Positions 25,192 through 33,454 of a stretch of DNA of 47,705 nucleotides are shown one piece after another. Location of the stretch: assembly GCA_009377715.1 (NCBI GenBank), contig WHTN01000009.1, forward strand, positions 1 to 47,705, given 5' to 3'. Position numbers and translations under genes: made by a program. The notes beneath the pieces were generated by a model. The model was given only the letters and a program-made list of their open reading frames with translations. It searched no databases and was not told the origin of the DNA. This DNA comes from Dehalococcoidia bacterium. GTDB lineage: Bacteria; Chloroflexota; Dehalococcoidia; SM23-28-2; WHTN01. The stretch's first letter is position 1, and the number at the start of each line of letters is the position of its first letter.

Positions 25192-26502
25192 TTAAGCCTC
25201 TGCCATCACATGTTTGTAATGCCGCCAGACGCCGCGCTGGCCGACCTCGGCTGTATACTGTGTGGTGAGGGCGGGTCTTCCGAAGTCGTCTAGCTCCATC
25301 GCCTCGCTGTGACGCCCGCGGTTTAGGACAGACCAGTCGTATACCTTGGCGCGCGTGCCCAGTTGGATGCGGGTGAACATGTCCATGTCGTCCGGCGAGA
25401 TGAACCCCGCCGGCCCAAAGCCGCTCTGGAGCGACCTGAGGCGCGCGAAATTGACATCGTCAGGAGCCCCCTTCAAGGCCGTTGGATAGTAGTAGAGATG
25501 CGTTCTGTTTACGGACACCGGCTGAATCATGCGGTAGGCGTCGTGCAGAATCATTAGGTTCGGAAAGACCATGATATGGGGAGGTCCACCCTTCGCTAGC
25601 CACTCGGCCTTCTCACGCCCCAGCCTCTTGGCTACCCCCTCTATCACTCTGGGATCAAGCGTGCCGGTGGCGCTAGTGGCCCGTACGCTATCGTCCATAC
25701 CTCGATAAGCCCGGAAGTTGTCCAGTATCGTATGACCTCCGCCCAGGTCTCGCTGCACCTTGTTGTCATCCTCCTGCTGCATGGGAGCTACTTGGCGGAA
25801 AGGCCTAGCAGCGCCGAGAGCGGTCTGATGGGTGAAAGGGGCGTGGTAGCCATCCGTAAGGTTCTCCAATTGGAGCTTCCAATTGGCGTGCACCAGTACC
25901 CTTTGCCGACCTGCCCTGGCGATGATCTCTCCTTCCGGCGCCATATCGCAGAAGCGATCGATGTAGTCCTTCGCCCCTCCGATGTACTCATCAAAGCTCT
26001 GGTCTGTCGGGCTGAGGCTGGCGAAGATGAAACCGCGGTGGACGACGACTCTGGGCACTTTCATGAGGCTCCAGTCCTCCTCACGGAAGTTCGTGGGATC
26101 GTAGCCTCCGCGGCCGCCCTGGAAAGTCGCCCCTACGTTGCGCCCGGTATTGGCGTAGCTCCAGCCGTGATAGGCGCAGCGGAAATAGAAGGAATTGCCA
26201 CTCTCCTCCTGACAAACTGTTGCCGAGCGGTGGCGACAGCGGTTCATGAGGACGTGAATCTGGAGGTTCTCATCCCGGCTGATGATGATGGGCTGTAGGC
26301 CGATGAGCCGGGTGATATAATCCCCCGGTTCGCCCACCTCGCTTTCGTGCGCTATGAAGACCCAGCCGCGATGGAAAATCTTGTCCATCTCGTCCTGAAA
26401 GATGGCAAGGTCTTGGTAAAGTCGGCCGTTTATCCTAAAGCCGTCGTCATCCTCAGCGACAAGTTCCTCATAATTGATGGCAGGTGGTGAGACGATGCTC
26501 AT
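25192..26502 (-). CDS. Rieske ring-hydroxylating oxygenase alpha subunit (B)
   Basis: 436-aa alpha subunit of a different subfamily from A, C and D. The Rieske ligands are C89/H91 (CRHRS) and C109/H112 (CAYHGWSY). The catalytic iron site is in LENLTDGYHAPFTH. It has HVLMNRCRHR and NWKLQLENL in the usual places and a longer Gly-rich insert (TFQGGRGGYDPTNF) after the Rieske domain. A strong AGGAGGG precedes the ATG. It probably acts on a different intermediate from its neighbours. Confidence 0.9.
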   Translation of the reverse strand: MSIVSPPAINYEELVAEDDDGFRINGRLYQDLAIFQDEMDKIFHRGWVFIAHESEVGEPGDYITRLIGLQPIIISRDENLQIHVLMNRCRHRSATVCQEESGNSFYFRCAYHGWSYANTGRNVGATFQGGRGGYDPTNFREEDWSLMKVPRVVVHRGFIFASLSPTDQSFDEYIGGAKDYIDRFCDMAPEGEIIARAGRQRVLVHANWKLQLENLTDGYHAPFTHQTALGAARPFRQVAPMQQEDDNKVQRDLGGGHTILDNFRAYRGMDDSVRATSATGTLDPRVIEGVAKRLGREKAEWLAKGGPPHIMVFPNLMILHDAYRMIQPVSVNRTHLYYYPTALKGAPDDVNFARLRSLQSGFGPAGFISPDDMDMFTRIQLGTRAKVYDWSVLNRGRHSEAMELDDFGRPALTTQYTAEVGQRGVWRHYKHVMAEA

Positions 26503-26553
26503 ATTAAATCCCTCCTATAATTTGTGCTTCAATTGTAAGCAGCCTCGCGGAAC

Positions 26554-27867
26554 TTAACAATGACTCTGCAATCTTTCAGCGAGGCCATCAACTCCCGCCC
26601 CAGTTTCCTCCCCCATTAGCTGGGCCCAGCGTCCGTAGAATCCACGCTGATTGTGCTCGTTTACATTAGGCGCGAGCGACCCTGGGTACTCCTCATCATG
26701 CCGCTCGCGCCCTCGGCCCATCTGATAGTTGAATGGATAGCGCCGGGCTAGCAATCCTTGACTGGTCTTGGTGCATTCGTTCCAATTCTCGCCATCGTCC
26801 TGCTCGAACATGCCGGCCATGCTGAAGGACCGCAGATAGTTCACGCGCATGGCTTCCTTTACCTCTGCTGGGGCTGCCTTATCAACGATGCACCATGCCC
26901 ACACCTCTGCTCGATCAGGCCCGCGGGGGTGCCACACACGGATTGTATTCAGCGGCGCCAGGAGCGAGAAATTAGGGAAGACAGTGTTTGCGCTCGTCGC
27001 AAGACGCGACCGCTGCGGCCCAAGCCGGCCTTGTGCCTCCGTGGCTATAGATGTCATGTAGTTACCGAGCAATCCGCCACCGGCTAAGCTCAAACCTTCT
27101 CCTCGGTTCAAAATCAAGAGGATCCCATGCCCGTTGCCGCCGTTCGCGGACAGCCGCTCGAAGCGTAACGGGTCTGGCCTAGGCTCACCTTCTCCAGCCA
27201 AAGAACCCACCTTGTGGGCCGAGATGTGGCTCACTGGCACGTGGTAGGCATCGCCGGCGAAGTTGTCCGCAGCGAACTTCCAATTGCACTTCATCGTCCA
27301 TTTTTGGACGCCGCCGATGACTTCTGTGCCGCCCTCGCGTCGATCCAAGAGAATATCCAAGTAATAGGCCATGTCGCCCAGATACTCCGTTAGCGACGGC
27401 GCCTGCGGGTCGAAGGTGCCGAATATCAGCCCCTTGTACGATTCCACCTGGGCCACAGGCACCAGCCCCCACCGCTCCATATCGAGCTCTTCGTAGTAGT
27501 ACTCCTTGTACCCCGGTACCCCTACCAGCTTGCCATCATTCCCATACGTCCAGCCGTGGTATGTACATGTAAAGGCAGCAGCGTTGCCTTCGTCCGCCCG
27601 GCAGACGCGCATACCACGGTGACGGCAGGTGTTGAGAAAGGCGCCTATCTGGCCGCGGGAATCCCGGACTACCAGTATCGGGTCTTCGCCCATATAGGCG
27701 GAGACGAAGTCTCCTGGATTGGGGATCTGCGACTCATGGGCCAGGTATAGCCAGCAGCGAGCGAATATGCGCTCCAACTCTTGCTCATAAACTTCGCCGT
27801 CAACGAAGAGGCGCCTGTCGACCAGACCGCTTTCGGTATCCACAAGACTCTGGGTAGATATAGCCAT
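26554..27867 (-). CDS. Rieske ring-hydroxylating oxygenase alpha subunit (C)
   Basis: 437-aa alpha subunit, paralogue of A and D. Rieske ligands are C81/H83 and C101/H104; the catalytic site is DNFAGDAYHVPVSH with H209 and H214. The first ~150 residues differ from A at only a few positions; the segment after the iron site (GEGEPRPDPLRFERLSANGG...) is unique. AAAGGAG precedes the ATG. It lies between the DapA-family gene and alpha subunit B. Confidence 0.9.
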   Translation of the reverse strand: MAISTQSLVDTESGLVDRRLFVDGEVYEQELERIFARCWLYLAHESQIPNPGDFVSAYMGEDPILVVRDSRGQIGAFLNTCRHRGMRVCRADEGNAAAFTCTYHGWTYGNDGKLVGVPGYKEYYYEELDMERWGLVPVAQVESYKGLIFGTFDPQAPSLTEYLGDMAYYLDILLDRREGGTEVIGGVQKWTMKCNWKFAADNFAGDAYHVPVSHISAHKVGSLAGEGEPRPDPLRFERLSANGGNGHGILLILNRGEGLSLAGGGLLGNYMTSIATEAQGRLGPQRSRLATSANTVFPNFSLLAPLNTIRVWHPRGPDRAEVWAWCIVDKAAPAEVKEAMRVNYLRSFSMAGMFEQDDGENWNECTKTSQGLLARRYPFNYQMGRGRERHDEEYPGSLAPNVNEHNQRGFYGRWAQLMGEETGAGVDGLAERLQSHC

Positions 27868-27905
27868 AACCGAGGTTCTCCTTTCCCGTTTTGGCTTCTC
27901 GAATC

Positions 27906-28895
27906 CTAGGGCTTCGGCGCCGGCGCCTTTATGTATTTCTTCCGCAGCTCAGCCCAAGCCTTGCCGTGGGCCTCTGCCATCCTCTGCCAGTGCTCGGGCA
28001 GATCGAAATACGGCGATCGAGAGGGCCCAGCCTTGACATAACCAGCGGCGTTCATTCGCCACTTCTCAGACTGAATATTGTAATTATCGAAGCCAGCCCG
28101 CTCGTCTGGAGGGTACATAGGCGGTATTGAATGGATATCCGCCTCTATCTCCTGCATCTTCTTTTCGTCGCCCCGCAAAATGGCGTCCGCCAAGGCTACT
28201 AACGGCTCAGGACCTAGCGCGGCAGTAGTGGCCCAGGTCGCTATCATCTTCAGGCCGGCCTCTTTGTAGGTACTGTACACGCTGTGCGTGAAAGCGTAAG
28301 GCGCCAGGAAGTTAATTTGGTGGCCTGCCACTCGAAGGTCGTCCGCCAAATGATCGATACCGTAGGAGATCTTCGTGGCGATTACGGTCGGAGCCTCCCT
28401 GGCCAAGCCCTCCCAAAACTCAGCAGGGAAGGAAAACTTGAAGAAGCGGGCATTCGCATAGATAGTGATGGGCATGTCCGGAACGACTTCACTCAGCTCA
28501 GCGTAGAAGCCGATGGCATTCTTCATAGTGGGTGTCTGCCACATAGGAAGGCCCACGAAGGCGCCATCAGCGCCCAACTCTTTGAGGCCGCGCATCTGGC
28601 GGACCACTTCCTTGCTGCCCAGGGCAGTGGCGCCGGCGAAGATGGGCACACGTTGGCGGGCTACTTGCACAACTGTGTCGACAAAGTCTTTCTTCTCCTC
28701 CCATAAGAGGGTGGCGCACTCGCCGGTGGTGCCGCAGAGGCCTATGGCGCCAATGCCAGCCTGGATCAGGTTTTCGGTCATGCGTGCCGACTCTTCTAGG
28801 TCTACCGAATCAGTGGCGCCTGCGCCCCCCGCTCCGTCTTTACAAGGTGTGGGCGGGAGGGCAACAAGCCCTCTAATGTCGCTTGCTGTAAGCAT
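27906..28895 (-). CDS. DapA-family aldolase/lyase
   Basis: 329-aa class I (Schiff-base) aldolase of the dihydrodipicolinate synthase/N-acetylneuraminate lyase family. Features are GIGAIGLCGTTGECATL, PIFAGATALGSKEVVRQM, ITIYANARFF and VIATKISYG with the probable Schiff-base Lys. The Tyr of the usual YN/YG segment appears in YANARF. The second ATG (28895) is chosen because AAGGAGG ends right at the first ATG (28901) but lies 6 bases from the second. In degradation operons such enzymes act as hydratase-aldolases, for example releasing pyruvate from aromatic side chains. True lysine biosynthesis is unlikely here. Confidence 0.82.
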   Translation of the reverse strand: MLTASDIRGLVALPPTPCKDGAGGAGATDSVDLEESARMTENLIQAGIGAIGLCGTTGECATLLWEEKKDFVDTVVQVARQRVPIFAGATALGSKEVVRQMRGLKELGADGAFVGLPMWQTPTMKNAIGFYAELSEVVPDMPITIYANARFFKFSFPAEFWEGLAREAPTVIATKISYGIDHLADDLRVAGHQINFLAPYAFTHSVYSTYKEAGLKMIATWATTAALGPEPLVALADAILRGDEKKMQEIEADIHSIPPMYPPDERAGFDNYNIQSEKWRMNAAGYVKAGPSRSPYFDLPEHWQRMAEAHGKAWAELRKKYIKAPAPKP

Positions 28896-28939
28896 TCGCA
28901 TCCTCCTTCATCGTTTCTGATGTGGCAAGTACGGCTATT

Positions 28940-30625
28940 TTAGCTCTTCAGCCACATCTCGTCATATCGATGGGGCTCTTCCGAAAGGGTCTTGAAACCT
29001 TGAAGGCGCGGATTGATCGCGACCTCGCCATTTGAAGAGTACATAGGGAGCATGACCGCTTGGTCGATCAGACGCTTTTGGAGCTCCAGCAGGATCGACT
29101 TCCGCCGCTCGGGGTTGTCCAAGATGACAGCCTGTTGCTCCACAAGTTCGTCGAAGCGCTTGTCCCCTAGCAACCTGTATACACCGGCCTCGGCCCCCCT
29201 CGTATGAACCCAGGTATATAGGTAAGAGTTGATACTCGGGCTGGTCCCCTTCTGAGAACCGTAGTAGAACTCCATGTCGCCCCGCCCCCATATCCTTTCG
29301 GTGATCTCCGTCTTATCAGTGGCCTTCAACGATGCCGTGACGCCCAATTCTTTGAAGCAGCTGACTACTAACTCGGCTCCTGCCTGACTTTCGGGTATAG
29401 TGAAATAGTCTGCGGTAGGCTTCCAAGCCGACAGGTCTACCCCCGCTGCGGAGAGCAACTGCTTAGCCATCTGCACGTCGCGGCTGAGCGTGCTCTTAAT
29501 ATCCCCTTCCGGTAGGACCCAGTCGATGGCGGGCACGAAGATACCTCCATTGATCCAGCCGCTGCCGAACACTACGTCGCGGACCAGGGCTTCACGGTCG
29601 ACGAGCCTGCTAATTGCCTGTCGTACCCTTTGATCCTTGTAAATAGGCGTAGCGGTGGATATCCAGAGCTTCTGGCCTCCGCTTGAGCCAACAAGCTTGG
29701 CATCGTCCACCCGCAGATCGGGAACGCTCTGGCGAAGAAGCCTCGTAACCTGACCATTGGTACCGATATCAAGTATCTGGCTTGTCCTGAAAGCGGCCTG
29801 GGCGGTCTGAGGATCGAGAATGGCATTGAGCTCGTAGGAGTCAGCGTAGGGCGCGGGCCCGGCGAAGTAGCCAGGATTACGCTTCATCTTCGCCCGCTGG
29901 TCCGGCACCCATTCCTCAAGGATCCAGGCGCTCGTGCCTATGGTAGGACCGTTCTTGAGATCGCCATTGACGGACACAGCCTCCAACGCGACGATCTTAG
30001 ATCGTGAGTCCCCAACCGCGTTCAAGAAGTCTGCATCCGGGGTCTTTAGGGTAATGCGCACTGTGCTATCGTCCACAGCCTCCACTTTGTCCATGGAAGC
30101 CAAAATCCCGGCGTTAGCCCTCTCCGCGATTTGGCGCTGGTAGCTTAAGATAACGTCTTGAGCCGTGAACTGGCGGCCGTTAACGGGCGAAAGGTTCTGG
30201 AACTTGACGCCCTGGCGCAGCTTAAATATGTAGACTGTTGGCTCAGGGGTTTGCCAGCTCTCAGCGAGATCGCCAGTCTGCGTCAGTTGTTGTGGGTACT
30301 TAGTGAGGTCCCATTTCATGAGGCGGCTATAGGCCATTGCCGGCCCTTGATTGTGGAGGCCAGCGAAGGAGTTTTGGTGCGGATCCATATGTGGCGCGAT
30401 GCTTGCCTGGGAGACAAAACTCAGATTACCGCCGGCTTTAGGTTGCTCGGCCGTGACCCCCGGGGAAGCCGTGGCGCTTGGCGTAGCCGCCTCTTCATCC
30501 TCGCTACAACCGATAACCGCGGCGACGGCAAGGCCTGCGCTGCCAAGCACCGTGCCTTGCAGCACGCGCCGGCGGCTTAGGCGCCTCTGCCAGAAGTGAT
30601 CCCAGTAGCTATTCTCTTGTGTCAT
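28940..30625 (-). CDS. ABC transporter family-5 solute-binding lipoprotein, Tat-exported
   Basis: 561-aa extracytoplasmic solute-binding protein of the DppA/OppA type. The N terminus has a twin-arginine signal (RRLSRRRVLQG), a hydrophobic stretch (LGSAGLAVAAVIG) and a lipobox ending at Cys40 (VIGC), followed by an Ala/Thr/Pro/Glu linker. The binding domain has AESWQTPEPTVYIFKLRQGVKF and NPGYF blocks typical of the family. It should be a membrane-anchored lipoprotein delivering the substrate. No permease or ATPase genes are in the operon, so it must use components encoded elsewhere or act as a receptor. A relic of a similar gene lies at 47100-47287. Confidence 0.88.
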   Translation of the reverse strand: MTQENSYWDHFWQRRLSRRRVLQGTVLGSAGLAVAAVIGCSEDEEAATPSATASPGVTAEQPKAGGNLSFVSQASIAPHMDPHQNSFAGLHNQGPAMAYSRLMKWDLTKYPQQLTQTGDLAESWQTPEPTVYIFKLRQGVKFQNLSPVNGRQFTAQDVILSYQRQIAERANAGILASMDKVEAVDDSTVRITLKTPDADFLNAVGDSRSKIVALEAVSVNGDLKNGPTIGTSAWILEEWVPDQRAKMKRNPGYFAGPAPYADSYELNAILDPQTAQAAFRTSQILDIGTNGQVTRLLRQSVPDLRVDDAKLVGSSGGQKLWISTATPIYKDQRVRQAISRLVDREALVRDVVFGSGWINGGIFVPAIDWVLPEGDIKSTLSRDVQMAKQLLSAAGVDLSAWKPTADYFTIPESQAGAELVVSCFKELGVTASLKATDKTEITERIWGRGDMEFYYGSQKGTSPSINSYLYTWVHTRGAEAGVYRLLGDKRFDELVEQQAVILDNPERRKSILLELQKRLIDQAVMLPMYSSNGEVAINPRLQGFKTLSEEPHRYDEMWLKS

Positions 30626-30734
30626 GTTGACCTACCTCCATGCTGCTGTGAATTTGAGGTTCGGCGACAAGGCTGCGTCCGCCAACCTTTAAGGAACGCT
30701 ATTGCCCTTAGGCCTTCAGCCATCTTGTAGGTTT

Positions 30735-32021
30735 TCACCCAGGCTGGCCGGGCAACATCCCTGACCAGCTCTTGCCGCTCATTACCTCCGCCCAACGGCG
30801 ATAGAAGCCTCTTTGGTTGTGCTCGCTCACCCTCGGCCCGAGCCATCCTGGAAACTCTTCACTCACTCGCTCATGGCCCAGCCCCATCTCATAATTGAAG
30901 GTGTAGCTACGGGCGACGTGGCCGCGGGTGGAAGCCGTCACCTGGCTCCAGTTCTCGCCGTCCGCCTCCTCGGTTATCCCGCCCGGGCTGAACGTCTGGA
31001 GGCACTGGACTCGCGTATCGTTTTTAATCTCCGCGGGCGCAGCCTTGTCGACAATGCACCACGACCAGACCTCCATCTTGTCCGGTCCACGCGGGTGCCA
31101 GACACGGATGGTGCTGGTGCCCCAAAGGGTAGAGAAGTTCGGAAAAACTGTCCCTGCCGATGCGGATAAGCGGGCTCGTGCCGGCCCCAGATGTCTTTCC
31201 ATCTCTGGAAGAATCTCCGAAAGATAGCTGCCCGGAGGGTCTTCGCGGTCCGGATTCATCATCATTCCGTGTCCGTTGCCGGGGCTGGCAGAGAAATCCT
31301 TGGGGTCATTTCGACCTATCCTCGTTTGGCCCGTCGCGCTGCCAGTAAAGGGCCTCACTTTAGTCGATGAAGCATGGGTAATGGGGAAGTGGTAAGAATC
31401 ACCGATGAAATTCTCCGAAGCGAGCTTCCAGTTGCCTGGGATAATCCACTTGTGCACCCCGCCTATTATCTCAGAGCCACCATCCCGCCGGTCCACAAAA
31501 ATATCGAGGTAGTAGGCCATGTCGCCCAAATATTCCAGCAGCGATGGCGCAGTAGGGTCGAACGTGCCGAAGATCAGGCCTTTGTAGGAATCGACCTGGG
31601 CCACTGGGACAAGCCCCCATTGCTCCATGTCTAACTCTTCGTAGTAGTACTCCTTGTAGCCCGGCACCCCCACCAGCTTGCCATCGTTGCCGTAAGTCCA
31701 GCCGTGATAGGTGCAGGTGAAAGCCGCGGCGTTGCCTTGGTCGGCGCGGCAGACGCGCATGCCACGGTGGCGGCAGGTGTTAAGGAAAGCGCCTATCTTG
31801 CCGCGGGAGTCGCGGACCACCAGTATCGGGTCTTCGCCGATGTAGGCCGAGACGAAGTCGCCCGGGTTCGGTATTTGCGACTCGTGGGCCAGGTAGAGCC
31901 AGCAGCGGGCGAAAATGCGCTCTAGCTCTAACTCGTATAGGCCCTTGTCTATGAAGACCGCCCGATCAATTGAACCGCGTTCCGCGTTCACCAGATTACC
32001 GACATCTACAGACAATGACAT
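30735..32021 (-). CDS. Rieske ring-hydroxylating oxygenase alpha subunit (D)
   Basis: 428-aa alpha subunit, first gene of the operon. Rieske ligands are C83/H85 and C103/H106; the catalytic site is ENFIGDSYHFPITH with H211 and H216. Its Rieske half is nearly identical to A and C; the C-terminal half is its own, with NDPKDFSASPGNGHGMM. The ATG at 32021 follows GGAAGGAAGG. An upstream in-frame start (32111) would add 30 unconserved residues. Confidence 0.9.
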   Translation of the reverse strand: MSLSVDVGNLVNAERGSIDRAVFIDKGLYELELERIFARCWLYLAHESQIPNPGDFVSAYIGEDPILVVRDSRGKIGAFLNTCRHRGMRVCRADQGNAAAFTCTYHGWTYGNDGKLVGVPGYKEYYYEELDMEQWGLVPVAQVDSYKGLIFGTFDPTAPSLLEYLGDMAYYLDIFVDRRDGGSEIIGGVHKWIIPGNWKLASENFIGDSYHFPITHASSTKVRPFTGSATGQTRIGRNDPKDFSASPGNGHGMMMNPDREDPPGSYLSEILPEMERHLGPARARLSASAGTVFPNFSTLWGTSTIRVWHPRGPDKMEVWSWCIVDKAAPAEIKNDTRVQCLQTFSPGGITEEADGENWSQVTASTRGHVARSYTFNYEMGLGHERVSEEFPGWLGPRVSEHNQRGFYRRWAEVMSGKSWSGMLPGQPG

Positions 32022-32454
32022 GCCTTCCTTCCGCCATCTGCGTTCCGCCCCTATCGATGGCCGCCACGCAGACCGCTCATGTTTTTCCCATTTCGCACAG
32101 CAGACTTGCACACTTCACTAGTGTGCGGATGAACCACACAGCCGAATGGCAATACCAATCGAGTTATAACCTTCCATGCTTAATATGGCGGGGATTTCCT
32201 CTCAAATCAACCGACAAATGTAGTCGATTGTTGCTTTTAGCAACTCACGGCGACGACTGTCGGCCTGTACAGAAGAGTGCCGTCGTCAGGAGCGGCGAGA
32301 TAACAGCAAATTGAGCATATACCGGACCACGCTAGGCACCGATGCTAAAGCTGCGAACTCTCGGAGCGTCTGCCAGCCTACGCGTCTAATCGATGGTGGA
32401 CGAACTTGAGATCATCCTAACTCGGCCTCGGCGAAGGCAGTACGAACAGGGTTC
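32022..32454. promoter_or_regulatory. operator-promoter region of the oxygenase operon
   Basis: Gene-free control region between the TetR terminator and alpha subunit D. It holds a perfect dyad GCACACT-TCACT-AGTGTGC (32108-32126) and a second one GTTGCT-TTT-AGCAAC (32230-32244). Both are candidate sites for the TetR-family protein encoded next door. Minus-strand -10-like elements (TATTAA, TATAAC) lie between them, but I cannot fix a promoter. The rest holds nothing I can support. Confidence 0.45.
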
Positions 32455-32475
32455 AAAAAACCGGATCTCATCCGG
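32455..32475 (-). terminator. rho-independent terminator of the tetR gene
   Basis: On the minus strand CCGGAT-GAG-ATCCGG is followed by TTTTTT. It lies 127 bp beyond the tetR stop and separates tetR from the oxygenase operon. Confidence 0.75.
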
Positions 32476-32601
32476 GAAACCCATGGAGCGTACATCCTGC
32501 TAATAGATGTTGTGACCGGAGCGTAGAACTCTGTCCTAATTGAAGCGAGCAGGTCGGCGACTTCGGGGGTAGGTCACTGCCACCGGAATCTTGTCCCTCT
32601 T

Positions 32602-33183
32602 TCATTTTGGATGCGTCAAGTCCCCATAGCCGTCTGCAATGAGAGAGAGTAGACTCGCTGCGACCTCGTCAGCACTAAGTACCTGATCCGACTCGCTCCA
32701 CTCCCGTGCAACTCCATAGATCGCCCAGCTATAGAAAACAGCCGCCATCTCTCTGGTGATCCCATGGGCGGTTTGCACTGGAGCGAGCCAATCAAACATA
32801 ATCGCATTAAGTTCTTCTCTTGCGAGAATATAATAGGCTGACTTTGCTGTCTTTTTGCCGCCCGGCTTGGCCTGTATCATGCTAAATGCCTTTAGCGTGC
32901 CAACAAGAAGTAAACCAAGGCTATGCAAATCTAATGGCGTTGGCTCCACAATCTCTCCCAACACCACCGTTCGGAACTTGTCCCTTGCCACGGTGTCAAT
33001 TAAGGCGAACTTATCTTCAAAGTGTGCGTAAAAAGTCGACCTATTAACCCCGGCCCGCTCGCTAATATCCTGAACGCTTATGTCGCCGAAGCTCTTCTCC
33101 GCCATTAATTCAGTGAAGGCTTGCACCAATAGCCGGCGTGTCCTTTTACGGCGAGCGCTAAGTTCTCCAGTGAGCCTCAACAT
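32602..33183 (-). CDS. TetR/AcrR-family transcriptional regulator
   Basis: 193-aa regulator. The N-terminal HTH is typical: RRLLVQAFTELMAEKSFGDI, then VQDISERAGVNRSTFYAHFE (about residues 34-57) and DKFALID. The C-terminal ligand domain resembles the AcrR/YsiA class (ILAREELNAIMFDWL). It lies directly upstream of the catabolic operon on the same strand but ends at its own terminator, so it probably controls the operon from its own transcript, with a pathway compound as the likely inducer. The ATG start has only a weak GGAA site. Confidence 0.88.
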   Translation of the reverse strand: MLRLTGELSARRKRTRRLLVQAFTELMAEKSFGDISVQDISERAGVNRSTFYAHFEDKFALIDTVARDKFRTVVLGEIVEPTPLDLHSLGLLLVGTLKAFSMIQAKPGGKKTAKSAYYILAREELNAIMFDWLAPVQTAHGITREMAAVFYSWAIYGVAREWSESDQVLSADEVAASLLSLIADGYGDLTHPK

Positions 33184-33331
33184 ATTCCATGCCTCTTATG
33201 ATTATTAACGAGTTCTTCGCCTAAAGAGAACCCGTCTAGCCATGGTTATTTAGCGATTAACACGCATTCGCATAGCTAGAAAGCAGATTATTATTAATAT
33301 AATACGCGCATCCAATCTCCAGCCCTTTACT

Positions 33332-33359
33332 GTAGGGGCGACGCATGCGTCGCCCCTAC
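33332..33359. repeat. 28-bp perfect palindrome (dispersed REP-like element)
   Basis: Perfect 14-bp arms reading GTAGGGGCGACGCA and its complement, with no loop. Sequences of this GTAGGGGCG...CGCCCCTAC type are scattered in many bacterial genomes. It sits in the gap downstream of the alpha/beta hydrolase. Confidence 0.7.
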
Positions 33360-33403
33360 TTAACTTCATCACTGGGCGTAAGCCCGTAAGAGTCTATGCC
33401 GCC

Positions 33404-33447
33404 CGACAAGTACATCGGGGATCGCCAAAGGGCTCCTCAGAATGACC
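33404..33447. repeat. dispersed intergenic repeat, partial copy 4
   Basis: GACAAGTACATCGGGGATCG followed by CCAAAGGGCTC...CAGAATGAC. It resembles the GGACAAGTACATCCTGAGC part of copy 2 (about 1087-1110) and the CATTCTGA end in inverse orientation. Confidence 0.4.
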
Positions 33448-33454
33448 GCGTAGA

